Source: Panacagrimonas sp965216845
GTDB taxonomy: Bacteria; Pseudomonadota; Gammaproteobacteria; Nevskiales; Nevskiaceae
Reading direction: 5' to 3'
Assembly (NCBI GenBank): GCA_965216845.1
Contig: OZ244200.1
Coordinates: 1,860,001 to 1,924,000 of the forward strand
Length of the DNA: 64,000 nt
Of the stretch, positions 55,851 to 62,917 are shown one piece after another; position 1 is the stretch's first letter; each line of letters begins with the position of its first letter. The notes below the pieces were generated by a model. The model had not been told where the DNA came from. It did no database searches and saw only the letters and a program-made list of their open reading frames with translations. A program made the translations under genes and the position numbers.

Positions 55851-55904
55851 CTTGGTGCAACTCAATCACGCAAGACCCAATCAACCCATCCAGCCCGCCC
55901 CACA

Positions 55905-56930
55905 TCAAAGCCGATCCAAGGGACTCAACACCCCGCGACCGCCACGGTTCAACACGTGCGTGTAAATCATCGTCGTGCTCACATCCGCGTGTCCCAGCAA
56001 CTCCTGTACCGTGCGGATGTCGTAGCCCGACTCCAGCAGATGTGTCGCAAAGCAATGCCGCAGGACATGCGGCGAAACCGGCTTTGTGATGCCCGCCTTG
56101 CTCGCCGCACGTTTCACCGCGCGCTGCACCGACTGTTCGTTCACATGATGACGACGCACAGCACCGGAACGCGGATCGGTGGAGAACCGCCTGGCGGCAA
56201 AAACATACTGCCAGGCCCACTGATTCGGCGCCTTCGAATACTTCACCGCCAAGGCATCAGGAAGCCAGACCGACGCTCGCCCCGCCAGGGTATCTCGATC
56301 GAATACCGAGCGCCGCACCGCCAATTGCGCCCGTAGCGGATCAATCAAGGTCGACGGCAGTACCGTCACGCGGTCTTTTGCGCCCTTGCCGTCGCGGACC
56401 GTGATTTCCCGTCGCGACAAGTCCACATCCTTCACCCTGAGCTGCACCCCTTCCATCAGTCGCATGCCCGTCCCGTACAACAAGCGCACAATCAGGCCAG
56501 CGACGTCATCCTCCAGACAAGACAACAAGCGCTGCGTGTCCGCCTGACTCAGAACCGTCGGCAAACGTTGCGGACTCTTGGCCCGAACCATTTCCTTCAA
56601 CCAAGGTGCATCCTGCTCCAGCACCTCCCGGTACAGGAACAGAATCGCCGACAGCGCCTGGTTCTGCGTGCTCGCCGCCACGTTCCGCTGGGTCGCCAGG
56701 TGAGACAGAAAGTCCGCCACCTCCCCGGCGCCCATCTGGCGAGGGTGACGCTTGCCATGGAACAAGATGAAACGTTTAATCCAGTTGAGGTAGCTCTCCT
56801 CCGTCCGTCGGCTGTAGTGCCTCGACCGAATCGCTACGCGAACCTGATCCAAAAGCCTCGGAGCCTTTTGAAATGAAAGACTTAGCCTGTTTGGTGACGC
56901 GTAACTCATCGACGTGCCGTTGTATTTCAT
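55905..56930 (-). CDS. intI: Integron integrase IntI
   Basis: A tyrosine recombinase of 341 residues that recombines attC and attI. A SAM-like core-binding domain (residues about 25-110) precedes the catalytic domain. The active residues are Arg in GTGMRLMEG, His-x-x-Arg in HVLRHCFATHL, His in LLGHADVS, and Tyr in TTMIYTHV. The extra segment YSKAPNQWAWQYVFAARRFSTDPRSGAVRRHH is the IntI-specific insertion absent from phage integrases. The gene is intact, and its 5' end faces the cassettes, as in mobile and sedentary integrons. The start is ATG 56930 or 56909; neither has a strong ribosome-binding site. Confidence 0.96.
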   Translation of the reverse strand: MKYNGTSMSYASPNRLSLSFQKAPRLLDQVRVAIRSRHYSRRTEESYLNWIKRFILFHGKRHPRQMGAGEVADFLSHLATQRNVAASTQNQALSAILFLYREVLEQDAPWLKEMVRAKSPQRLPTVLSQADTQRLLSCLEDDVAGLIVRLLYGTGMRLMEGVQLRVKDVDLSRREITVRDGKGAKDRVTVLPSTLIDPLRAQLAVRRSVFDRDTLAGRASVWLPDALAVKYSKAPNQWAWQYVFAARRFSTDPRSGAVRRHHVNEQSVQRAVKRAASKAGITKPVSPHVLRHCFATHLLESGYDIRTVQELLGHADVSTTMIYTHVLNRGGRGVLSPLDRL

Positions 56931-56950
56931 GGGCTTATGGGCTATAAGGC

Positions 56951-57010
56951 AGAATTATACGTCAATCGCGCCGAGTTATACATCACTTTGATGTCTAATT
57001 GGCGTTATAC
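56951..57010 (+). other. attI: attI recombination site
   Basis: Three TTATAC boxes occur at 56955, 56976 and 57005. The last, GTTATAC (57004-57010), is the crossover box next to cassette 1, with an imperfect inverted partner GTCTAAT at 56993-56999. The first two resemble the DR1/DR2 integrase-binding repeats of attI1. A minus-strand TATAAT at 56959-56954 could be the intI -10, so bound integrase could repress its own gene. No LexA box is seen. Confidence 0.7.
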
Positions 57011-57026
57011 GACTAGGGAAACATAA

Positions 57027-57941
57027 GTGGCGATTCCAGACTTTCAATCCATCATGCGGCCGTTGCTGGAACATCTTGCCGATGGCGAGATTCACCGAAA
57101 TCGCGAAACCAATGAACATTTGGCGCAGCACTTCGAACTGACAGAAGACGAATTGGCCGAGATGCTACCGAGCGGATACGCCCGATTATTCGATAACAGA
57201 ATCGGCTGGGCCAAAACTCATCTGAAAGGCGCTGGTCTCATTGAAGCGCCGAGCCGCGCGAAATATCGCATCACACAACGTGGCCTTGATACGCTGGCAC
57301 AAGATCACCCTATAAACATGGCGTATCTGCGGCAATTCGATGAGTACAAAGAATTTCAGTCAGGTTCCAAGTCAGAGAAGCCGGATGCGTCATCGGCAAG
57401 CGCAGCTTCGGTAGAAACCGATAGCCTTACTCCATCTGAGCACATCGAGTTCGGGTATCAGAAGGTTAGAGAAGAGCTCGAAGAAGAGCTCATATCCAAG
57501 ATCAAATCAGCGTCCCCGGCATTCTTCGAGCGTCTTGTCGTCGAACTTCTCGTATCAATGGGCTATGGCGGCTCGAGGAAGGATGCCGGTCAGACACTAG
57601 GCAAGTCTGGCGATGGCGGCATTGATGGCGTCATCAAAGAAGACCGGCTTGGTCTGGATGTCATTTATCTTCAGGCGAAGCGTTGGGAAGGCACGGTTGG
57701 CCGGCCAGAAATTCAGAAGTTTGCTGGTGCGCTTCAAGGTCAGAGGGCCAAAAAGGGCATTTTCCTCACCACGTCCAATTTCAGTTCCGAAGCAATCGAG
57801 TACGCTTCGTTTATTGATACGCGCATCGTCCTAATCGACGGCGAGCAACTTGCGGGGTTGATGATTGATGCCGGGGTCGGAGTCACAAAGGTTGCAACTT
57901 ATGAGGTCAAACGTCTGGATTCTGATTACTTCGAGGAGTAG
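57027..57941 (+). CDS. Mrr-type restriction endonuclease (cassette 1)
   Basis: A 304-residue type IV-like nuclease. The N-terminal winged-helix domain (residues about 8-95, FQSIMRPLLEHLADGEIH) is the Mrr_N type. The C-terminal Mrr_cat domain has the PD-(D/E)XK residues Asp200 (GDGGIDGVI) and Gln216-x-Lys218 (YLQAKRW). Mrr cuts DNA with foreign methylation. GTG 57027 has AGGG upstream and lies 17 bases from attI. No methyltransferase accompanies it in the same cassette. Closest to intI, it should be the best expressed cassette. Confidence 0.92.
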   Translation: MAIPDFQSIMRPLLEHLADGEIHRNRETNEHLAQHFELTEDELAEMLPSGYARLFDNRIGWAKTHLKGAGLIEAPSRAKYRITQRGLDTLAQDHPINMAYLRQFDEYKEFQSGSKSEKPDASSASAASVETDSLTPSEHIEFGYQKVREELEEELISKIKSASPAFFERLVVELLVSMGYGGSRKDAGQTLGKSGDGGIDGVIKEDRLGLDVIYLQAKRWEGTVGRPEIQKFAGALQGQRAKKGIFLTTSNFSSEAIEYASFIDTRIVLIDGEQLAGLMIDAGVGVTKVATYEVKRLDSDYFEE

Positions 57942-57943
57942 TC

Positions 57944-58040
57944 GTATAACAATTCGTTGCAGCGGACGCTTGACCCGCCGCCCATTTTGCTGCCGCAAAA
58001 CGGTCGTCGCCTCAAACGCCGCTGAACTCAGGCGTTAGGT
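57944..58040 (+). other. attC: attC1 (long type, 97 bp)
   Basis: R'' GTATAAC (57944-57950) is the reverse complement of GTTATAC at the attI junction, as required for an inserted cassette. R' is GTTAGGT (58034-58040). The internal L boxes pair GTTGCAGCGG with CCGCTGAACT. The middle contains the CCGCCGCCCATTTTGC block shared with attC3 and attC4. Cassette 1 spans 57005-58034. Confidence 0.93.
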
Positions 58041-58068
58041 TGCATGAAACCCAGGAGCCATACGAAGC

Positions 58069-58653
58069 ATGAAACGTCATCTTGATAAGCTCGGGGCAAT
58101 CGGCTCGGTCTTTGGTGCGGTTGCCGCTGCCCCCGCTTGTTGCCTACCCCTACTCGCGGCGGTCGGCGCCTCTGTCGGCCTTGGCGCGCTGGCTCCATAC
58201 CAAGGCGCCCTAACCTATGTCCTTGAGGCTTCCGTTGCCTTGGCCGTCGTCGGTGCCTTCATCGGCTTTCGCGCTCATCGCAAGTGGGGGCCGCTGGTCT
58301 TGGCGGCTGCAAGCGCAGTGGGCATCTTATATGCCTTCAATGTCTCGCTGTCACAAGTGCTGGTCTTTTCCAGTCTCGGCGGTCTGGTAGTGGCGGCGGC
58401 TTGGAACACCATCGAGGGTCGGAGGTGCGCTACCTGTGCGCCGCGATCCTCCGTCGAGAACCAATCCACCATCACGTGTCCATCCTGTGGGCATCAGCGC
58501 ACCGAGACCATGCCCACAGACTCGTGTCTATTCTTCTATGAGTGCACGGCCTGCAAGGTCATGCTCCGGCCCAAGCCCGGAGATTGCTGCGTGTTCTGTA
58601 GTTACGGCACGGTCAAGTGCCCACCAAAGCAAGCTGAGGCATGCGCGTGCTAG
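58069..58653 (+). CDS. MerC-like membrane protein fused to GDCCVxC domain (cassette 2)
   Basis: A 194-residue protein. Residues 1-115 form about four hydrophobic helices with a Cys24-Cys25 pair in APACCLP, as in MerC/MerT mercury transporters. Residues 120-194 are soluble and rich in cysteine: CATC, CPSC, then YECTAC and the signature GDCCVFCSYGTVKCPP at 171-186. The GDCCVxC domain usually occurs as a small stand-alone protein near mer-type transporters; here it is fused. Uptake or sequestration of Hg or another soft metal is inferred. There is no merR or merA nearby. AGGAG lies before ATG 58069. Confidence 0.82.
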   Translation: MKRHLDKLGAIGSVFGAVAAAPACCLPLLAAVGASVGLGALAPYQGALTYVLEASVALAVVGAFIGFRAHRKWGPLVLAAASAVGILYAFNVSLSQVLVFSSLGGLVVAAAWNTIEGRRCATCAPRSSVENQSTITCPSCGHQRTETMPTDSCLFFYECTACKVMLRPKPGDCCVFCSYGTVKCPPKQAEACAC

Positions 58654-58660
58654 CCATGCA

Positions 58661-58720
58661 ACCTAACAACCGGTTGCAGCGGACGGCGCTTCGCGCCGCC
58701 GCTGAACCGGAGCGTTAGGC
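58661..58720 (+). other. attC: attC2 (short type, 60 bp)
   Basis: R'' ACCTAAC (58661-58667) is complementary to GTTAGGT of attC1, and R' is GTTAGGC (58714-58720). GGTTGCAGCGG and CCGCTGAACC form the L arms, with a central GGCGC/GCGCC hairpin. Cassette 2 spans 58035-58714. Confidence 0.92.
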
Positions 58721-58729
58721 GAATTTGAA

Positions 58730-59710
58730 ATGGCGGAGAGAAAGCGAAGCGTTGGGTCGATAAAAACCGAGCTGGTAGTCAGCTCCAGAGATGCAGCACT
58801 GACCGCTATTCGAACATTCAACGACCCCCACGTGTCGTTCAAGTCCGAAACGTTTGTGGTGCTAATGATCATCGCCTGGACGTATCTGTTGCATGCGTAC
58901 TACCGATCAAAAGGCATCGAGTACCGATATTATTCTCAAGGTCCGAAACGCCGGAGGTTTGATCGAACAAAGAACGGCGCCTACAAATATTGGGAACTGG
59001 AGCGGTGCCTAAACGATAAGGCGAGCCCTATAGATAAGGACACGGCGAATAACCTTCGGTTCCTGATTGGCTTGAGACATGAGGTTGAACACCAGATGAC
59101 GTTCAGCCTCGACAACTGGCTCAGTGGCCGTTATCAAGCATGTGCATTGAACTTCAATTTCTACATCAAGAAGCTGTTTGGGAAGCAGTATGGCCTAGAT
59201 CAACTGCTCGCCTTCAGCATCCAGTTCGCCGACCTGACACCTGATCCTGAGGCTGGCCAGAAGCAAGAAAAGGCGCTACCTCAAAATCTCAAGAAGTACA
59301 TTGCCGAGTTTGATGGGGCACTTGACCATGATGAGTACAACGACCCCAGATTTTCGTATCGAATGCTCTTCAAACGGAAGCTTGTGAATCGGCCAGGCCA
59401 GGCCGACAAAGTTATCGAATTCATTGACCCGAAATCGGATCTGGCAAAAGCCATCGACAAGGAATTTTGGGTCAAGAAGGAAGTTGAACGCCAAAAATTC
59501 CGAGCGACAGATGTCGTTGAGGCGGTACAGAAGGCTGGCTTTTCACGTTTCCGGGTGTTCGCTGAACATTTGCGCATGTGGCAAGCCGAAGATGCTAAGA
59601 AACCCGGAAAGGGGTACGGGGTTGAGGTCCAAGGTGTTTGGTATTGGTATCAGTCTTGGATCGATCGTTGCATTGAACTTTGTGAGGCTGCCGGCGATGA
59701 GTATCGGTGA
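58730..59710 (+). CDS. DUF3644 protein with HEPN-like motif (cassette 3)
   Basis: A 326-residue cytosolic protein. The N-terminal half matches DUF3644 by its AALTAIRTFNDPHVSFKSETFVVLMIIAWTYLLHAYY start and a later LRFLIGLRHEVEHQ. The latter gives Arg116-x4-His121, the arrangement of HEPN ribonucleases. The C-terminal part is basic and rich in aromatic residues (WYWYQSW) and may bind nucleic acid. HEPN proteins often act in abortive infection or toxin-antitoxin systems, but no antitoxin ORF is visible in this cassette. The start ATG 58730 lies ten bases after attC2 and has a weak ribosome-binding site. Confidence 0.78.
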   Translation: MAERKRSVGSIKTELVVSSRDAALTAIRTFNDPHVSFKSETFVVLMIIAWTYLLHAYYRSKGIEYRYYSQGPKRRRFDRTKNGAYKYWELERCLNDKASPIDKDTANNLRFLIGLRHEVEHQMTFSLDNWLSGRYQACALNFNFYIKKLFGKQYGLDQLLAFSIQFADLTPDPEAGQKQEKALPQNLKKYIAEFDGALDHDEYNDPRFSYRMLFKRKLVNRPGQADKVIEFIDPKSDLAKAIDKEFWVKKEVERQKFRATDVVEAVQKAGFSRFRVFAEHLRMWQAEDAKKPGKGYGVEVQGVWYWYQSWIDRCIELCEAAGDEYR

Positions 59711-59716
59711 GAATTC

Positions 59717-59815
59717 GCCTAACAAATCGTTGCAGCGGACGTTTGACCCGCCGCCCATTTTTGCTATCGCAAAAACGGTCGTCGCCTCAAACGCCGCTGA
59801 ACTCAGGCGTTGGGC
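59717..59815 (+). other. attC: attC3 (long type, 99 bp)
   Basis: R'' GCCTAAC (59717-59723) is complementary to GTTAGGC of attC2. R' is GTTGGGC (59809-59815). The body is nearly identical to attC1 and attC4. Cassette 3 spans 58715-59809. Confidence 0.94.
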
Positions 59816-59838
59816 GTCAAGGCAGGCTCGGTACTAGA

Positions 59839-60258
59839 TTGAAGCGTCGTCATGACCCATTGAGCCCTGCCGAACGAAGTGAGCGCATGTCGCGAATTCG
59901 TGCGACAGACTCTAGGCCGGAGCTCATCGTTCGGCGACTTGTCCATGGCTTGGGATATAGATATCGCTTACATTCCAAGGACTTGCCGGGGAAACCCGAT
60001 CTAGTATTCCGCTCAAGGAAGAAGGTGATCTTCGTTCACGGCTGCTTCTGGCACCAGCATGGATGCCGGCAGTATAGAATGCCCCGTAGTCGTGGGGACT
60101 TCTGGGAACCAAAGCTCCAGAAGAACGTGCAACGTGATGCAGCGGCACAAGAGGCGTTGGGCCAAATGGGATGGCACTTCCTCGTGATATGGGAGTGCGA
60201 GTTACGAGACTTACCGGAAATCGAGCAACGAGTAATCGAATTCTTGGGCAAGAGATGA
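59839..60258 (+). CDS. vsr: Very short patch repair endonuclease Vsr (cassette 4)
   Basis: A mismatch endonuclease of about 139 residues that nicks beside T in T:G mismatches arising from deaminated 5-methylcytosine. Motifs are LSPAERSERMSRIRATDSRPE, the catalytic Asp in PGKPDLVF, and the zinc/active-site FVHGCFWHQHGC, then GWHFLVIWECEL. The start is probably TTG 59839; TTG 59860 or ATG 59887 are alternatives. It overlaps the methyltransferase gene by four bases. Its job is to limit mutations caused by that enzyme. Confidence 0.93.
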   Translation: MKRRHDPLSPAERSERMSRIRATDSRPELIVRRLVHGLGYRYRLHSKDLPGKPDLVFRSRKKVIFVHGCFWHQHGCRQYRMPRSRGDFWEPKLQKNVQRDAAAQEALGQMGWHFLVIWECELRDLPEIEQRVIEFLGKR

Positions 60259-61430
60259 AAAAACAAAAGACTTCGGTCGAGCTTTTTACGGGAGCGGGTG
60301 GATTGGCTATCGGTCTTGAGAACTCGGGGTGGAAGCACCGAGCGCTTGTAGAACGAAACAGGGATGCGTGCGCGACGATTGAGCTAAACCGACTCAATGG
60401 GCAAAAACAAGCCAAGAACTGGAAGCTCATACCGGGTGATGTGCGCGAGATTCGCTATTCCGATGTCGCAAAGCATGTGGATATGGTTGCAGGCGGCCCT
60501 CCTTGCCAACCGTTTTCTTTGGGCGGGAAGCATCGGGCGCATAATGATTCCCGTGACATGTTTCCGGAAGCTGTACGAGCGGTCCGAGAGCTTCAGCCCA
60601 CCTGCTTCCTCTTCGAGAATGTAAAAGGCCTGCTTCGACAAAGTTTCTCCACATACTTCAACTACATTCTTTTGCAGCTTGCGCACCCAACGGTGGCCCG
60701 GAGACCCGGAGACAGCTGGCAGAATCACCTCGAAACCTTGGAGAAGATTCACACGGGAGGAAACGAATCGGAACTGACCTATCGTGTCGTATTTCGGCTA
60801 TTAAATGCAGCTGATTATGGCGTCCCGCAACATCGACACAGGGTGTTTATCGTTGGATTTCGGAGCGATCTTGGAAAGGAGTGGAGCTTTCCACGTGCTA
60901 GCCACTCGTTCGACCGACTTTTGTGGGAGCAATGGGTTTCCGGCTCCTACTGGGATGAACACAAAATTGCGAAGCGCGCCCGGCCCGAAATCAATCCGCG
61001 CTATGCCAAACGCATTTCCGAACTAGAGACAGATTTTTTCCTCCAGCCGCCTCCTGGCGAACGCTTCCTAACCGTCCGCGATGCTCTGAAAGGACTTCCC
61101 GATCCGGCTTCGAAGCCTGACGAAGAATGGAATCATGTGTTTCGGCCCGGCGCCCGCCCTTATCCGGGGCACACAGGCAGCCTATTGGATGAGCCATCGA
61201 AGGCGTTGAAGGCTGGAGATCATGGAGTGCCGGGTGGAGAAAACATGATTGCTCTGCCTGATGGAAGCTACCGCTATTACACCGTGCGAGAAAGCGCCAG
61301 AATTCAAACTTTCCCAGATGATTATCTGTTCTCTGGGTCATGGTCCGAGTCAATGCGGCAATTGGGTAACGCTGTCCCTGTTCAGTTATCGCAGGTTGTA
61401 GGCCAGAGCATCCGCGCACAATTGGTGTGA
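60255..61430 (+). CDS. DNA (cytosine-5-)-methyltransferase (cassette 4)
   Basis: A C5-methyltransferase of 391 residues. Motif I is ELFTGAGGLAIGLE. Motif IV is GGPPCQPFSLGG with nucleophile Cys84, motif VI is FLFENVKGLL, and motif VIII is PQHRHRVFIVG. Motifs IX/X are RESARIQTFPDDY and RQLGNAVPVQLSQVV. The target domain of about residues 190-320 sets specificity. With the Eco29kI-like nuclease next to it, CCGCGG is the expected site, but this is not proven. ATG 60255 overlaps the vsr stop (ATGA). Confidence 0.96.
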   Translation: MKKQKTSVELFTGAGGLAIGLENSGWKHRALVERNRDACATIELNRLNGQKQAKNWKLIPGDVREIRYSDVAKHVDMVAGGPPCQPFSLGGKHRAHNDSRDMFPEAVRAVRELQPTCFLFENVKGLLRQSFSTYFNYILLQLAHPTVARRPGDSWQNHLETLEKIHTGGNESELTYRVVFRLLNAADYGVPQHRHRVFIVGFRSDLGKEWSFPRASHSFDRLLWEQWVSGSYWDEHKIAKRARPEINPRYAKRISELETDFFLQPPPGERFLTVRDALKGLPDPASKPDEEWNHVFRPGARPYPGHTGSLLDEPSKALKAGDHGVPGGENMIALPDGSYRYYTVRESARIQTFPDDYLFSGSWSESMRQLGNAVPVQLSQVVGQSIRAQLV

Positions 61431-61431
61431 A

Positions 61432-62094
61432 ATGAGCAAAGACACACCACCTCGGATCGAGCCATTTAATCCACTGGACAAGAAGAACCTCGGCGAGAGC
61501 GTTGCGGAGGCCATGCTTCATCAACCGGTTGGGAATCTTCCGCCCGATCCGTTTATAGGTGCAGGCATATATGCCATCTATTACATCGGCAATTTTGAGC
61601 TGTATGGCCAAGTTTCTGAGCTAAACGTAGACGACAGCTACTCCTGGCCGATCTATGTAGGAAAAGCAGTTCCGGCTGGGGCGAGGAAAGGCGGTTTTGG
61701 CCTTGGCGCCGATCCTAAGCAAGTGCTGTATCGGCGCCTAGTAGAGCACGCTGCTTCGATCGAGCAAGCCGAAAATCTGGATATCGATCATTTCAAATGC
61801 CGCTTCTTGGTTGTCGACGATATATGGATACCGCTGGCTGAGTCGCTATTGATAGAGACGTATCATCCGCTGTGGAACCGCAAGATTGATGGCTTCGGGA
61901 ACCATGATCCCGGCAAAGGCCGTCACAACCAACAGCGGTCTCCTTGGGACACATTGCACCCTGGTCGGCCTTGGGCAGAGCGGCTTAGACCCTCCGCGAA
62001 TAGCGTGAACAAAATCGAGGAGGAAGTCGGTGTATATCTCACGACGACACGCCGGAGAATTGACGCCCAACAAGGCGCTGCAGGGGACGTTTGA
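61432..62094 (+). CDS. Eco29kI-like GIY-YIG type II restriction endonuclease (cassette 4)
   Basis: A 220-residue nuclease. NPLDKKNLGESVAEAMLHQPV, GAGIYAIYYIG (GIY at 45-47), PIYVGKAVPAGARKGG (YVG at 75-77), an Arg-His pair near RRLVEH, Glu142 (LLIETYHPLWN), and GFGNHDPGKGR are all features of the Eco29kI family. That family cuts CCGCGG. It starts one base after the methyltransferase stop, so the methylase is made first. The last codons and TGA 62092-62094 lie inside attC4, so its C-terminus is encoded by the recombination site. Confidence 0.92.
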   Translation: MSKDTPPRIEPFNPLDKKNLGESVAEAMLHQPVGNLPPDPFIGAGIYAIYYIGNFELYGQVSELNVDDSYSWPIYVGKAVPAGARKGGFGLGADPKQVLYRRLVEHAASIEQAENLDIDHFKCRFLVVDDIWIPLAESLLIETYHPLWNRKIDGFGNHDPGKGRHNQQRSPWDTLHPGRPWAERLRPSANSVNKIEEEVGVYLTTTRRRIDAQQGAAGDV

Positions 62095-62163
62095 CCCGCC
62101 GCCCATTTTTGCTACCGCAAAAACGGCCGTCGCCTCAAACGCCCCTGAGCTTAGGCGTTAGGG
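62065..62163 (+). other. attC: attC4 (long type, 99 bp)
   Basis: R'' GCCCAAC (62065-62071) is complementary to GTTGGGC of attC3. R' is GTTAGGG (62157-62163). The body matches attC1 and attC3 closely. It overlaps the 3' end of the restriction gene by 30 bases. Cassette 4 is 59810-62157, long at 2348 bases. Confidence 0.94.
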
Positions 62164-62179
62164 CTCAAGGAGGCATCGC

Positions 62180-62917
62180 GTGGTAAACCAAAACTTTTCC
62201 GAGTTCGAGCTAATCGTAATTCGCAGCCAGAATGAACTTGGAACAGCGGTTCTACTTGTGTTGGCTTGGATTGCTGCCAGCGATGGCTCCATAGATGAAA
62301 GTGAGGCGAAGCAATTATCCGAAATATCCGCTGCCTCAAAGCACGGGCATGAAGTCGAGCCGTTACTGCGCCTAGTTAAAAACCACGATATAAAAGCGAT
62401 TCAACTCGCATGTGAAATGGTTGCCAGCCATTTTCGAGGAGAGAAGGCTCGCTTGTTTCTGGAGATGGCGATTGGAATGTCAATCGCAGATGGCTACTTA
62501 CTGCCAACGGAAAATCACATTCTTAGATTTCTGGCAGATTTGCTAGCAGTTGATAGCATTGGATTGAATTCTATATTTGAGGAAGTAACAGGTCGAGGAA
62601 TACCAGACCCATCGGATATAAGCTCATCCGGTTACTGGAGAAGCAGGGAACAAGCCAGGGCAAAATCAAACCAACGATCAGGCCGAGAAGAAAAAGCCAA
62701 ATCAAGAGCCCATTCCGGCAAGTCTGCCCAAGCCCATGCGGTGTTAGGTCTCGAGCCTGGAGCTAGTAAAGAAGAAATACGAAAAGCGTTCAGGCGTTTG
62801 GCTCAAGTTCACCATCCAGACAGATTTTCCTCGCTGGGGGAGGAATCGGTGGCCGCAGCTACTACGACCTTTCAAAGAATCAACGAGGCTTACGAACACT
62901 TGGTGAAGCATGCGTAA
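62180..62917 (+). CDS. TerB-DnaJ fusion protein (cassette 5)
   Basis: A 245-residue protein. The N-terminal domain (about 10-140) is TerB-like: VLLVLAWIAASDGSIDESEAKQL, and later FLEMAIGMSIADGYLLPTENHIL, with paired acidic metal-type motifs. A polar linker (150-180) leads to a C-terminal J domain from about residue 185: AHAVLGLEPGASKEEIRKAFRRLAQ and HPD at 212-214. The layout resembles DjlA without its membrane helix. It should recruit DnaK. GTG 62180 has AGGAGG upstream. It overlaps the next gene by eight bases. Confidence 0.88.
   Translation: MVNQNFSEFELIVIRSQNELGTAVLLVLAWIAASDGSIDESEAKQLSEISAASKHGHEVEPLLRLVKNHDIKAIQLACEMVASHFRGEKARLFLEMAIGMSIADGYLLPTENHILRFLADLLAVDSIGLNSIFEEVTGRGIPDPSDISSSGYWRSREQARAKSNQRSGREEKAKSRAHSGKSAQAHAVLGLEPGASKEEIRKAFRRLAQVHHPDRFSSLGEESVAAATTTFQRINEAYEHLVKHA

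Noticed and set aside
56931..57026. LexA box controlling intI
   Set aside because: I looked for CTGT-N8-ACAG and close variants between intI and cassette 1 and found none.
59707..59838. N-terminal extension of Vsr across attC3
   Set aside because: The frame is open through the recombination site, but the extension is encoded by attC3 and lacks Vsr-like residues; a start near 59839 gives the normal length.
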